NCBI GenBank assembly: GCA_018674495.1
Contig: JABHAA010000093.1
Coordinates: forward strand, 1 to 49,563
Origin: Rhodospirillaceae bacterium
GTDB lineage: Bacteria; Pseudomonadota; Alphaproteobacteria; Rhodospirillales; UBA2165
Length of the DNA stretch: 49,563 bases
Direction of reading: 5' to 3'
Part shown: positions 8,840-17,940 of the stretch, in pieces
How positions within the stretch are numbered: position 1 is the first letter of the stretch
Layout of the letters: every line of letters starts with the position of its first letter
Position numbers and translations under genes: made by a program
The notes under the pieces: generated by a model
Database searches by the model: none
What the model was told of the DNA's origin: nothing
The model's input: the letters and a program-made list of their open reading frames with translations, nothing else

Positions 8840-8897
8840 TATTCGGATTTATATCCTTCGAAGATCGATTGTCCGAATAATACTGGCAGGCATTTTT
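8840..8897 (+). terminator. possible weak terminator after the DUF3012 gene
   Basis: Inverted arms TATTCGGA (8840-8847) and TCCGAATA (8872-8879) enclose a 24-base loop, and a run of six T lies 13 bases further on (8892-8897). The T-run is too far from the stem for a classical intrinsic terminator. A 9-bp direct repeat AATATTCGG (8827-8835 and 8838-8846) overlaps it. Confidence 0.3.
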
Positions 8898-8909
8898 TAT
8901 TAATCGCGT

Positions 8910-8958
8910 CCATGGGAGCGCGCCCCCATGGCGGCGCCGTCACAAGGCCGCCATGGGG
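8910..8958. repeat. triple CCATGG-centred inverted repeats between convergent genes
   Basis: Three segments can pair in competing ways: CCATGGG (8910-8916), CCCCATGGCGGC (8924-8935) and GCCGCCATGGGG (8947-8958). The last two form a perfect 12-bp stem with an 11-base loop; the first can instead pair with the second. It lies between the convergent DUF3012 and OmpA-like genes. No T-run follows on either strand, so a classical intrinsic terminator is not shown. It may be a bidirectional mRNA-end structure. Confidence 0.6.
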
Positions 8959-8971
8959 CGCAGGGATGGGG

Positions 8972-9847
8972 CTATTTCCGTTTCAGGGAAATGATGACCC
9001 GGCGGTTTTTGCCTTCTTTTACACCGTCCGCAGTTTTCATCGCCGGGCGGTCTTCTCCATAGGCCGCCTGAATAATCCGGTTCGCCGGCAGGGCCAATCG
9101 CATAAATTTGTCGATGGTGTCGATCCGCTTCATGGAGAGTTGCAGATTATAATCACCCTCACCTGACCGGTCGGTATACCCTTTTAACTGGACGCTCTTC
9201 GGCTTGTGGCGGTTTATCGCCATGAGTGCGTCCCGGACAACGGAAAGGGCGGCGCCCCCGACATTGCTGCTGTCATGGTTAAAGTAAACGGTAAACGGGC
9301 CTGGCAGTTTTGGCATCGCCTTGGCCATCATTTTTGGCGCCGGTTTTGGCTGTGCGACCGGTGCGCGGCGGAATTCCAACTGCTTCATGGCCGCTTCAAA
9401 GCTGGCGCGGCAGCGGGCAATATCCTTGGGTTGGAAATTTTCCTCTTGCTCTTGCATCCAACAATCGAACATGGCTTGGGCGCGCGCCGCTGGTTGCGGA
9501 AGCCGCTTCGAGCCGCCCGCTTCGAGCGCCCGCATCAATCTCGCCCTTGATGCGCTTAGATCGCCGACTTTGTCCTTGGGTATGTTGCGGTCCACCATGT
9601 TTTGCGGCCCGAACGCTTGTGCATTGGCCGCCATCTTGGCGCGGCCTGTAAAGAATTCCGTGTCCCCTAAATCGGTCTCTAAGTATTCAGACTCGGCCAG
9701 CTGCACATATTCTTTCTGCAAATAGCTTTGGAAGACAGTTCCCTTGGAAGGCAATTTTGCCACCTTATCGTAATCCAGCAAACCCGAGCATGCCGAAAGT
9801 GCGATGGCGGAGCCGCCAAGGATCAATACTTGTTTCAATCGTGTCAT
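8972..9847 (-). CDS. OmpA-family outer-membrane lipoprotein
   Basis: A 291-residue lipoprotein with lipobox LSAC (Cys20) and a C-terminal OmpA-like peptidoglycan-binding domain (about residues 180-291). That domain shows FTVYFNHDSSNV, GYTDRSGEGDYNLQLSMKR and GKNRRVIIS. The middle is helical and specific to alphaproteobacteria. Such proteins tie the outer membrane to the cell wall. The ATG at 9847 is chosen because AGGGG lies 8 bases upstream; a GTG three codons earlier would overlap that site. Confidence 0.9.
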   Translation of the reverse strand: MTRLKQVLILGGSAIALSACSGLLDYDKVAKLPSKGTVFQSYLQKEYVQLAESEYLETDLGDTEFFTGRAKMAANAQAFGPQNMVDRNIPKDKVGDLSASRARLMRALEAGGSKRLPQPAARAQAMFDCWMQEQEENFQPKDIARCRASFEAAMKQLEFRRAPVAQPKPAPKMMAKAMPKLPGPFTVYFNHDSSNVGGAALSVVRDALMAINRHKPKSVQLKGYTDRSGEGDYNLQLSMKRIDTIDKFMRLALPANRIIQAAYGEDRPAMKTADGVKEGKNRRVIISLKRK

Positions 9848-9947
9848 TTGGAACACCCCTAATTGTTAAATGCTAGTAGTAGATAAAACGTGGGTATTTT
9901 TCTGAACAAATCCAAATCGCCAATGATATTGATACGGGCAACGCCGG

Positions 9948-11432
9948 CTACCGGTTCATTTCCTTTGCAACCAATGCAGCGAGATCATTTTTTCGGATTT
10001 TCCCCGCCTCATTACGGGGCATGTGTTTGATGATCCAGATATGTGCCGGCGCCTTCGGCCCGAGCCTCTCATCACAGATGCCGGTCAGCTCGTTACAGAA
10101 ATGGTCAAGGTCCGCCTGGGTGCCTGAGCCGTCCACCAGTGTGACTGCGGCGACGGGTATCTGCCATTCGTTTTTCGAGGTCAGGGGAAAGGCGGCGGCG
10201 TGCCTGACGCCTTCTATGGCTTCTAGGGTCTGTTCGATCTCCCTCGGATAGATGTTGGTGCCGTAGCGGATCATCAAATCATCAACGCGCCCCTGGAACA
10301 CCAGCGCGCCGTCTTCGCTGAGCGCGCCCAGATCGCCGGGCCGGTACCAGCCGTCCGCGAAGGCCGCATTGGTGGCTTCGGGATCGTTCAGATAGCCTGA
10401 AAACATACCCTCGGCGCGGAGATGAATTTCGCCGGTTGTTCCCGCCGGCAAGGCCGTGCCGTCCGGTCCCGCGATCTTTAGCTCCACTCCCGGGGCCGGA
10501 AAGCCGAGGCTGCCTGGATGCGCCATCTGAGTTTCGCCGCCCGCGAAGGTGGCTTCGCCAAACTCGTTGGTGCCGTATCCGATAAACAAATTCGGGCTCA
10601 AGCCGTCCCGCAATCGTTGACGCAGGGTCTCGGAAACTGGTGAGGAGCCCACCACCAGGGATTTCAATTTTGGAAACCGGGGGCCATCGCCATCCAGCTT
10701 GTCCAATATGGCCTCGGCCTGGCCGACCACCATGGAAAGATGATCGGCGCCCAACTGATCATAGATGGCCGTGGCCGGAACCGGAAATTCGGTAAAGATC
10801 ACGGTGCCGCCGGCGGCCAGACAGCCAAGAGTGCGCCGCTTGCCCGTGAAATATTCAAACCGCACCAAGGAATAATACCGCTCTTGAAAGCCGATCGGGC
10901 GCACGCTCAAATCCCGCGCGATCATGGCGGCAAGATTGGTGGCGTCATAGCAAATGATCCGGGGCTTGCCGGTGGTGCCGGAGCCGAGCACGTAAAGCAG
11001 GCGCCCATCTCTGGCGCTTTGCGGTAAGGTTTCATCCGCCGGAACGGCATCACCTTCCAGCGCCGCCAGGCTAACCACATGCATCTCGCCGCCACCCGTC
11101 CAGGCTTCGTCGCCGAACAGAATTCCGGCGCCGGTTTGCGCCACCAGATCGACACCCATCGAGTCCGGCCAATTGGCAAACAGCGAGACATGGGGAGCGC
11201 TGCAGCGGAACGCGCCAAGCACAAATACCAAATGAAGAAATTGATCCTTGAAGCGAAACCCGAACGTTTCGCCGTTGCTCTGGCGTAGCCTGGCGGCGGC
11301 CTTGCCAACAAGGTTATTCAAGTGGGCGAAACTTACCGTCGCCTCGCCGGTGATAACGGCTGCTGCCGAAGGCTGGCGCCCGGCAAGCGCAAGGACAGGG
11401 TCCGCCAAATTGGCTGCGGGGGATGTATGCAT
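9948..11432 (-). CDS. class I adenylate-forming enzyme (acyl-CoA synthetase/ligase-like)
   Basis: A 494-residue AMP-forming ligase. The P-loop is GSGTTGKPR (150-158), the adenine-binding region GYGTNEFGEATF, the ribose-binding motif YRPGDLGALSEDG, the hinge GRVDDLMIRYGTNIYP, and the C-terminal catalytic Lys478 lies in NEAGKIRKND. It should activate a carboxylic acid as an acyl-adenylate; whether the acceptor is CoA or a carrier protein is not evident. GGGAGG sits 6 bases before the ATG. It stands alone, with no carrier protein or polyketide gene beside it. Confidence 0.9.
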   Translation of the reverse strand: MHTSPAANLADPVLALAGRQPSAAAVITGEATVSFAHLNNLVGKAAARLRQSNGETFGFRFKDQFLHLVFVLGAFRCSAPHVSLFANWPDSMGVDLVAQTGAGILFGDEAWTGGGEMHVVSLAALEGDAVPADETLPQSARDGRLLYVLGSGTTGKPRIICYDATNLAAMIARDLSVRPIGFQERYYSLVRFEYFTGKRRTLGCLAAGGTVIFTEFPVPATAIYDQLGADHLSMVVGQAEAILDKLDGDGPRFPKLKSLVVGSSPVSETLRQRLRDGLSPNLFIGYGTNEFGEATFAGGETQMAHPGSLGFPAPGVELKIAGPDGTALPAGTTGEIHLRAEGMFSGYLNDPEATNAAFADGWYRPGDLGALSEDGALVFQGRVDDLMIRYGTNIYPREIEQTLEAIEGVRHAAAFPLTSKNEWQIPVAAVTLVDGSGTQADLDHFCNELTGICDERLGPKAPAHIWIIKHMPRNEAGKIRKNDLAALVAKEMNR

Positions 11433-11500
11433 TCCAGGCCTCCCGGTTGCGCACTGAATTTAGCCCTAAATGGCGGCGCTTGTCTGCCGGAACCTAAATT

Positions 11501-11977
11501 TTAGCGGATGGGCCGGCCCTGCCAGATACCGCGGCGCGCCTTCATGGCTTCGCGCTCGGCGGCGCCATAACCGCGGACGGTCCGGCGGGACGCCTCCGCC
11601 CAGCCGTTGCGAACCATCCATTCATTGATATCCAGGACACCGGCCCGGCAGACGGCGGCTACCGGGTGCGCCGCGCCAGAGCGCGCGGGCTTACATATCA
11701 CCCAATGTTCGCCGACGATATTGGCAAGCGCCATGGTCGCCTCCCAGCCGCAACGCCATAGCTTGCCATCGGCTCTCTTGCAGGTTTTCTTAGGCGCGGG
11801 CGCATCAATACCGTGCAGGCGAATGGCTACGTTGCCGATGCGGATGGTGCCGGCGTCGATGGTATAGGGAACACCGGTGAATTCCTCGCTATATTCCTCG
11901 CCATTGGCATACCGGGTGGCGAAGATCACAATCGCCGCCGCCGCCAACAGGGATAAAATGCGCCGCATGCCTAACAT
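11501..11977 (-). CDS. secreted SNase-like (thermonuclease-fold) protein, key Glu missing
   Basis: A 158-residue protein with an N-terminal signal segment (residues 5-20) and a staphylococcal-nuclease fold. Recognisable parts are AIRLHGIDAP, INEWMVRNGWAEA and AEREAMKARRGIWQG. In active nucleases the DxPE motif supplies the general-base Glu; here it reads DAPA (58-61), so Glu is replaced by Ala. Arg53 is kept. Four cysteines (66, 76, 95, 110) may form disulfides. It may be a non-catalytic binding protein. The start is uncertain between ATGs at 11977 and 11968. Confidence 0.85.
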   Translation of the reverse strand: MLGMRRILSLLAAAAIVIFATRYANGEEYSEEFTGVPYTIDAGTIRIGNVAIRLHGIDAPAPKKTCKRADGKLWRCGWEATMALANIVGEHWVICKPARSGAAHPVAAVCRAGVLDINEWMVRNGWAEASRRTVRGYGAAEREAMKARRGIWQGRPIR

Positions 11978-12039
11978 GGGGGAATTCTTATAGCCCGATG
12001 GCTGAACGATTCCTTAACGGCGGGAAGTGAAATCGGGTA

Positions 12040-13167
12040 TCAGCCCGTACAGGCGATCGTCGCATCAAACTTAAACGGGCGATTGTACCAGCTCGGCTTT
12101 ACGAAAAACCCGACACCGGAGGCACCTCTTTGTCTTTTGGGAGGGATTCTGTAGCTGATCTGCTGGGAATTTTTCATTCGCAGGCGGCGTTTAACGAGCA
12201 ATGCTTCGGTATCCAGCCGGTAAATTGTGATTTCGCCCAATCGAGGCCAGCGGGCGCCGAGGTTGGTGAGATTAAAGCGCGCCTCGCCTTCGACGCACTG
12301 GGCTTCCACAATGATTTCCATCTCATTGATGCGGATCACTTCGGTGGCCGGGCCGCCGGATGCGGTCTCGAAACTTGCCACGGCATCACCAGCCTTCTGG
12401 CTGGCGGCCCGTGCTTCGATTGCCTCCGCATTTTTTTGCAGGCAGACAAGCACTTCGATTCGCCGTTCGATTTTGCCCACATGATCTTCCAGGGTTTTGC
12501 CCGCCAAGGTAAGGCCGATGGATCGGACAATCCGGGGCTTATTTTTTTCCAGGCTTCGCTTCATGCTCCGGTAATGGTCACGCCAGCGCGCGATGTAGCG
12601 ATCCCAATCGCCGTCATATTTGCTTGCCACGGCTACTCTGACCGCCGCCGGCGTTTTGCTCCACCAGTCAGCCTGTGGCAGACGATCACAACGGTTGAGC
12701 GCCATTGCGTTCCTGGTCGCAGCCCCGGCCGGGCTGGCGCCTGGCATTTTGGCTGTGGGGCCGCCCGCTGCGGTCGCAAATCCTTCAAGGTTTTCGGCGG
12801 TTTGGGCTTTACGGCTATAGCAGGCCAACACCTCGATCCGCTTTTTTATATTGAATACGAATACGGCCAAGGATGGACCCTGCAGCGAAATTCCGCGCGA
12901 TTTGATGACCCGCGCTTCGCCAATCTCCAGGCTTTGCTCCATGCTGTCGTGATAACGCTGCCAGCTGGCGATATAGCGGTCCCAATCGCCTTTGTAGCGG
13001 CTCGCAACCAGATTTTTGATTTTTTTGGGCGCGTTTACCCACCAAGCGACATCGGGCAATGCATTGCAAAGCTCGGCCTCGGCGGCCCGTGCGGCAGATA
13101 AGTTTGTGAACCCGATTATTACGGCTATGACAGTTGCGAGTAGCGCAACCGGTGCGATTTTATACAA
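12040..13167 (-). CDS. secreted protein with two tandem GDWDRYIA-type repeats, unrecognised family
   Basis: A 375-residue protein with an N-terminal signal peptide (about residues 1-29). Two homologous modules of about 87 residues follow: 34-120 and 160-246. Each opens with a Cys and a WW pair (ALPDVAWW; LPQADWW), carries the core GDWDRYIA(S/R)W (60-69, 186-195) and SRGISLQG or SIGLTLAG, and closes with (K/R)RIEVL-x-C. The paired cysteines (34/116 and 160/242) suggest one disulfide per module. A beta-rich C-terminal domain (285-375) has Cys291 and Cys373. I do not recognise the family. The start is TTG at 13167 with a distant GAGG, so the exact N-terminus is uncertain. Confidence 0.82.
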   Translation of the reverse strand: MYKIAPVALLATVIAVIIGFTNLSAARAAEAELCNALPDVAWWVNAPKKIKNLVASRYKGDWDRYIASWQRYHDSMEQSLEIGEARVIKSRGISLQGPSLAVFVFNIKKRIEVLACYSRKAQTAENLEGFATAAGGPTAKMPGASPAGAATRNAMALNRCDRLPQADWWSKTPAAVRVAVASKYDGDWDRYIARWRDHYRSMKRSLEKNKPRIVRSIGLTLAGKTLEDHVGKIERRIEVLVCLQKNAEAIEARAASQKAGDAVASFETASGGPATEVIRINEMEIIVEAQCVEGEARFNLTNLGARWPRLGEITIYRLDTEALLVKRRLRMKNSQQISYRIPPKRQRGASGVGFFVKPSWYNRPFKFDATIACTG

Positions 13168-13337
13168 AATAATTCAGACCTCGGTCGTCGATTTAGAGGT
13201 CTTCTATCGCGAGCAACTCCGAAGCGTAACCGGGGATATCCGCTAACGTTGTTGCGGAAACACGACACCTGTATAGGGGCGGCGCGAAGCATCGTAATTG
13301 GTACCGTTAGGAAATTTGGCGGAAATGCACCAATTCT

Positions 13338-15725
13338 TTAGGCGCCGACGCCGGTATCGTTCATCGCTCGCCATACCCGTTCCGGTGTCGCCGGCATTTC
13401 GATATCGGTGACGCCATAGGGTGCCAAGGCATCTAAGATGGCGCTCATCACCGCCGCCGGCGCGCCGATGGCGCCCGATTCGCCGCATCCCTTGGCGCCC
13501 AGCGGATTGTGCGTGCAGGGCTGGCTTTGATCCAGCTCGGAATGAAAGTGGGGCAGGTCATCGGCGCGCGGCATGGCGTAATCCATGAACGAGCCTGACA
13601 GCATCTGGCCGTTGCCGGCATCATATATGGTTGCCTCCAGCAAAACCTGGCCGATGCCCTGGGCGAGCCCGCCATGGACCTGGCCCTCGACCACCATCGG
13701 ATTGATGACAATGCCGATATCGTCGACCACCCAATAGCCGGTAATGCGGACGGCGCCGGTGCCCTGGTCAATTTCCACCTCAGCTACATGGGCGCCGTTC
13801 GAGAAGGCGAAGTTGGACGGATCGTAAAACGCCGTCTCGTCGAGGCCCGGCTCCAGCGCCTCGCCGGACAGGTTGAAGGGCGCGTAGGCTTCCTTGGCGA
13901 TGCGGTCAAAGGACAATTTCCGGTCGGTGCCGGCGATGGAAAAGACACCATCTGTGAATTCGATATCGCTTGGCGTGGCCTCCAGCAATTGCGCAGCGAT
14001 TTTGCGCCCTTTCTGGATAATCTTCCCGGCTGCGTCATCGAGCGCCGAGCCGCCAACGGCGATGGAGCGCGAGCCGAACGTGCCGGTCCCGTTGGGCACC
14101 ATGGCGGTATCGCCTTCCAAAACCTCGATACGGTCGGCATCGACACCCAGGCGGTCGCTGAGGATCTGGGCGAAGGTGGTGGCGTGCCCTTGGCCGTGAT
14201 TGTGGGTTCCCAGCATGGCGCGCACGCTGCCGTCGGGCTCGACGCGAATTTGGGCTGTCTCAAAAAACCCAACGCGGGCGCCCATTATGCCGGCCAGGCG
14301 GGACGGCGCGACGCCGGACGATTCAACAAAGCAGGCGAGGCCAACGCCCTTGAGCGTACCGGCGGGCGCTGGCTCTCTGGCTTCGAGCCCATCGAAATCC
14401 GAATTCTCCAGAACTTTTTGCATGATGGCGGGGAAATCACCGCTGTCGTAGACCGGGCCGATGGGGGTTGTGTAGGGCATGGCATCGCCGGGGATCAAAT
14501 TGCGGCGCCGGATTTCGGCGCGCGACTGCCCGGTGGCCGCGGCGGCGCGGTCGGCCAGCCGTTCAAGCACATAGCAGGCTTCCGGGCGGCCCGCCCCTCG
14601 GTAGGCGTCGGTGGGCACGGTATTGGTAAAGACGCCGGTAATCTCAACATGGATCGCCGGCGTTTTATAGACGCCGGCCAGCAGCGTCGAATAAATGGCG
14701 CTCGGAATATTGGCGCCGAATGTGGAGACATAGGCGCCGAGATTGGCGAGGGTCTTGACCCTCAGCCCTAGAAAATTGCCGGCTGCGTCGAGCGCCAATT
14801 CGGCGTGGGTTTCGTGGTCCCGCCCTTGGGTGTCGGAGACGAAGCTCTCGTGGCGCTGGCCGATCCATTTGAGCGGTCGGCCCAGGCGCTTCGCGGCCCA
14901 GGCAACGATGGTTTCTTCCGGGTAATGTTTGCCCTTGTTGCCGAAGCCGCCGCCCATATCGGGGGAGATCACGCGCAACTGCGCTTGCGCCATGCCCAGT
15001 TGGGCGGCAACGGCGCGGCGAATATGGTGAACCGTTTGCGTGGTCGAATAAAGCGTCAGCGTTCCGCCCGTCGGGTCGAAATCGCCGGCGACGCCGCGGG
15101 TTTCGATGGCGGCGCCAACCAGGCGATTGTTGAGGATATCGACCGCGACAATCTGGTCAGCGGCGGCGAAGGCTGCGGCCACTGCGGCCGCATCGCCGCG
15201 CTCCCAGTCGTAGCAGATATTGCCTGTCCCATCCCTGTGAAGCTGGGGCGCGCCGATCGCCAGCGCAGCCGAGGATTTGGTCACTGCCGGCAATTCCTCA
15301 TAATCGATTTCGATTAACTCGGCGGCGTCGGCGGCCTGATTGCGAGTGGCCGCGATTACCACGGCCACGGGCTCTCCCACATGGCGGACGCTGCCCCGGG
15401 CCAGGGCCCAGCGGGGCGGCTCGGCCATTGGTGTGCCGTCCTTGGATGTCATTACCCACAAACATTCCATCGAGCCGATACCGTCCGCCTCCATATGGAC
15501 GCCGGTAAAAACCGCCGCGACACCCGCCCCGGCTGACGCATGGCTGATATCCATGGAGCGAATGCGGGCGTGGGCATGGGGCGAGCGCACCATGTGGCAG
15601 TGAAGCGCGCCGGGGAAAGATAGATCGTCGATGAAGCGTCCGGCGCCGGTGAGAAATTTGAAATCTTCCCTGCGCGGCACAGATTTGCCGACGCTCTTTT
15701 GCGGATAATTTTGCCAGGTAGCCAT
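13338..15725 (-). CDS. xanthine-oxidase-family molybdopterin-binding large subunit (form-II CoxL-like)
   Basis: A 795-residue catalytic subunit of the xanthine oxidase/CO dehydrogenase family. The active-site loop is AYRGAGR (374-380), as in form-II CoxL-type enzymes and not the AYxCSFR loop of true CO dehydrogenase. Other motifs are GGGFG (258-262), [29 protein letters not shown] and the catalytic Glu749 in KGCGESG. It should hydroxylate a carbon centre of an aldehyde or heterocycle. Oddly, the usual [2Fe-2S] and FAD subunit genes are not adjacent. The ATG at 15725 is chosen for its GAGGA site; a GTG lies five codons upstream. It is divergent from an MFS permease. Confidence 0.92.
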   Translation of the reverse strand: MATWQNYPQKSVGKSVPRREDFKFLTGAGRFIDDLSFPGALHCHMVRSPHAHARIRSMDISHASAGAGVAAVFTGVHMEADGIGSMECLWVMTSKDGTPMAEPPRWALARGSVRHVGEPVAVVIAATRNQAADAAELIEIDYEELPAVTKSSAALAIGAPQLHRDGTGNICYDWERGDAAAVAAAFAAADQIVAVDILNNRLVGAAIETRGVAGDFDPTGGTLTLYSTTQTVHHIRRAVAAQLGMAQAQLRVISPDMGGGFGNKGKHYPEETIVAWAAKRLGRPLKWIGQRHESFVSDTQGRDHETHAELALDAAGNFLGLRVKTLANLGAYVSTFGANIPSAIYSTLLAGVYKTPAIHVEITGVFTNTVPTDAYRGAGRPEACYVLERLADRAAAATGQSRAEIRRRNLIPGDAMPYTTPIGPVYDSGDFPAIMQKVLENSDFDGLEAREPAPAGTLKGVGLACFVESSGVAPSRLAGIMGARVGFFETAQIRVEPDGSVRAMLGTHNHGQGHATTFAQILSDRLGVDADRIEVLEGDTAMVPNGTGTFGSRSIAVGGSALDDAAGKIIQKGRKIAAQLLEATPSDIEFTDGVFSIAGTDRKLSFDRIAKEAYAPFNLSGEALEPGLDETAFYDPSNFAFSNGAHVAEVEIDQGTGAVRITGYWVVDDIGIVINPMVVEGQVHGGLAQGIGQVLLEATIYDAGNGQMLSGSFMDYAMPRADDLPHFHSELDQSQPCTHNPLGAKGCGESGAIGAPAAVMSAILDALAPYGVTDIEMPATPERVWRAMNDTGVGA

Positions 15726-15893
15726 AAAATTTATCCTCACCAGACGATGCGTGATTAGCGGCTATTCTATGGAATGTTGGAGCGATCGCAATCGTTCTGA
15801 GCCAATTTGCACCCGGTTGCCGACCCCGCTATTCTTGAAATATGAGGAGCGGTGCTTGTTCTGCCGCCGCTGCCGGGAAGGCCGACAATCCAG

Positions 15894-17147
15894 ATGTTCC
15901 GATCCATCCGCGACATGCTCATGACCAAGAGCTCGCTGCGTGCGCTCCGCCACCGCGACTTCGCGATGGTCGAGCTAGCCGGGTGGTCGGCGGCGGCCGG
16001 GTTTTGGTTCTACCGCATCGGGCTACAGGTGCTGACCTGGGAGCTAACCCATTCGGGCGCCTGGCTGGGGATCATCGCGGTGGCCGAATCGATCCCTTTG
16101 TTCCTGTTATTGCCAGTGGGTGGCACCCTGGCCGACCGCTTCGACCGCTTGATCTTGGCCCGCCTAATCCAGTTGGCGGTCATTATTGTAACTGCAGCTC
16201 TGGCGGTGGTCACCATCCTCGGGTGGATCACGCCTTTGGTTCTGGTGGTATTGGCGGTGGCGCACGGCGTTACCGGTGCGTTCTGGATGCCGGTGCGTCT
16301 GGCCATGGTTCCCAATCTGGTGCCCAGAGACGATCTTGGCGCCGCCGTCGCCCTGCACGCCACCTTGTTCAATTTGGCGCGCTTTCTGGGCCCCGCTTTG
16401 GCGGCGCCGATCCTGGCCGTCTGGGGCGTTGGGCCCGCCTTTGCCGTCGGCGCGGCCTGTTATATTCCGTTTTTTATCGTGCTGTTCCTGATCAAGCTGA
16501 ACAATACCGATGCGCGCGCCGAGGCAGGCCGCAAAATGCTCGATCATATTCGCGAAGGCTTCGTTTACGCCTTTTCCCATGCGGCGCTCAAATATCTGTT
16601 TGTGATCATCTTGGTGTCGGCGGTGTTCGGGCGCGCCTATATGGATCTTCTGGCCGGCATCTCCGAAGTGGTGTTTTCCCGCGACCCCAAGGAGGGGGTC
16701 GCCATATTCATATCGGCCATTGGCCTCGGCGCCATTTTCGGCTCGCTCCTGATGGCCAATATCACGGCGCCCAAATCTTTGCTGCGTGCTTATTTTATCT
16801 GTCTGGCGGCGAGCCTTTTCTTCTTAGGCCTGTTCGCCGCTACCAATAACTTCTGGTTCGCCGTTGGCTGCGCGGTCTTGTTGAGCGTCGCCACCGTCGG
16901 TATGGACATCACCAGCCAGGTAATGGTGCAGATCACCGTGCGCGGTGAATTTCGCGGCCGCGCCATGGCCCTTTGGGGGTTGTTCAGCCGCTCCGGCCCG
17001 GCGCTCGGCGCGGTGATCCTTGGCTGGCTGTCGGGCTTTATCGGCTTTCAATGGCCGATCCTTGCCGCCGTCGCCATTACCGCCCTGGTCGGTTTTTACA
17101 TCTTCGCCCAGCGCCAAGCCATCCGCGCCGGCTTTGAGGCCGGTTAA
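15894..17147 (+). CDS. major facilitator superfamily transporter (EntS/MFS_3-like)
   Basis: A membrane transporter of about 417 residues with some 11-12 hydrophobic helices. Family features are the LRHRDFAMVELAGW opening, the loop motif GGTLADRFDRL between helices 2 and 3, and GAFWMPVRLAMVPNLVPRDDL between 4 and 5, which resemble the MFS_3/EntS group of exporters. The frame opens with GTG at 15852; the ATG at 15894 is preferred, but a start at 15915 or 15921 is possible. Its stop codon overlaps that of the convergent gene in a shared TTAA. Confidence 0.88.
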   Translation: MFRSIRDMLMTKSSLRALRHRDFAMVELAGWSAAAGFWFYRIGLQVLTWELTHSGAWLGIIAVAESIPLFLLLPVGGTLADRFDRLILARLIQLAVIIVTAALAVVTILGWITPLVLVVLAVAHGVTGAFWMPVRLAMVPNLVPRDDLGAAVALHATLFNLARFLGPALAAPILAVWGVGPAFAVGAACYIPFFIVLFLIKLNNTDARAEAGRKMLDHIREGFVYAFSHAALKYLFVIILVSAVFGRAYMDLLAGISEVVFSRDPKEGVAIFISAIGLGAIFGSLLMANITAPKSLLRAYFICLAASLFFLGLFAATNNFWFAVGCAVLLSVATVGMDITSQVMVQITVRGEFRGRAMALWGLFSRSGPALGAVILGWLSGFIGFQWPILAAVAITALVGFYIFAQRQAIRAGFEAG

Positions 17148-17584
17148 GAGGTGGCGGCGCGCCGGTAATCGATTACGTACTCGTCTGGAATTCCAAGCCA
17201 GCGCCGGGCCGTGCCCACATCGCGAAAAACCTGGCGTTCTACTTCAACTCGCGGGCTGATTTCGATGGCGATTTCGTCGATCTGACTGACTTGGCGCAAG
17301 AGGCCGAATTCAATCTCACTGCCGGCGACGAGCGCCTTTTTGCAGCGGCCCAAGCGGGCGTCCACGGCCAAGCGCTCGGGCGTCTCGTGGCCAAAATAAT
17401 GGTATCCAGCGTCGTCCGGAAATCGCGCCTTGCTGTGGTCGGTAAGCAGATTGAAGCCTTGTATATAGCCCGGCGCGTCGATGGCTTCGAGGACGGCTTT
17501 GCGCGGTTCTCCGCGCACCAATATTCCGGAAAATTCAACGAATACACAGCACAAATTTGCCTCAATATAAATTTGAAACGCCAC
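17144..17584 (-). CDS. SpoIIAA-like/STAS-type protein, function unknown
   Basis: A 146-residue soluble protein that resembles the SpoIIAA-like (STAS/SEC14-type) family. It has alternating strands and helices and ends with a VFRDVGTARRWLGI segment like the VF-D-x-x-A-WL tail of that group. The start is a GTG with GGAGGG 7 bases upstream, which is good support. It is the last gene of a minus-strand series luxR-luxI-small ORF and could be co-transcribed with them, though 136 bases separate it from the small ORF. A regulatory role is inference. Confidence 0.7.
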   Translation of the reverse strand: MAFQIYIEANLCCVFVEFSGILVRGEPRKAVLEAIDAPGYIQGFNLLTDHSKARFPDDAGYHYFGHETPERLAVDARLGRCKKALVAGSEIEFGLLRQVSQIDEIAIEISPRVEVERQVFRDVGTARRWLGIPDEYVIDYRRAATS

Positions 17585-17720
17585 CTAGCTGCCCTCCAAG
17601 CCGTTTTCGCAGCCATGGACGCAGGTGTTCATTATCCCGATCAGCCCGGGCGCAGCGAAAATTGCGGTGGCGCAAAATATTTCAAAGTTGGACATTTCGA
17701 TTTTCCACCCGCCTCGCGCA

Positions 17721-17927
17721 TTAGTTCGCGATATCGGCGCCGTCCGGGTGCGCCAGCTCGCTGGCCTCTTTCACCGCCAGATCAATGATGCTGGCTAGCG
17801 AGTCGAACCCTGTGGCCGCTGCTTCACGGCGGAGGTAGAATAATGCTGCCGCAATTGTTGCGGCTGTTTTCGTAGGTGTGGTTTCAGCACTATTCGTTCC
17901 GGATGTATCCGAGTTTTTTTTGATCAG
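17721..17927 (-). CDS. small ORF directly downstream of luxI, apparent CTG start
   Basis: A 68-residue protein too short for routine gene calls. Only 13 bases separate it from the luxI stop. The second half, AALFYLRREAAATGFDSLASIIDLAVKEASELA, looks like two real amphipathic helices, with normal codon use. No ATG, GTG or TTG lies in the gap: AGGA is followed after 5 bases by CTG, or after 8 by ATC. The first lysines are encoded by an A8 run (17913-17920 region), a slippery tract that could also shift the frame. Small helical proteins encoded right after luxI occur in other alphaproteobacteria, to my knowledge without a firm name. Its position suggests a role in the quorum circuit. Confidence 0.55.
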   Translation of the reverse strand: MIKKNSDTSGTNSAETTPTKTAATIAAALFYLRREAAATGFDSLASIIDLAVKEASELAHPDGADIAN

Positions 17928-17940
17928 AATTATCCTGGAA

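Noticed and set aside
12130..13101. 323-codon plus-strand frame
   Set aside because: Antisense to the two-repeat secreted protein, whose signal peptide and internal repeats show that the minus strand is coding.
13674..14771. 365-codon plus-strand frame
   Set aside because: Antisense to the xanthine-oxidase-family large subunit; no ribosome binding site or domain.
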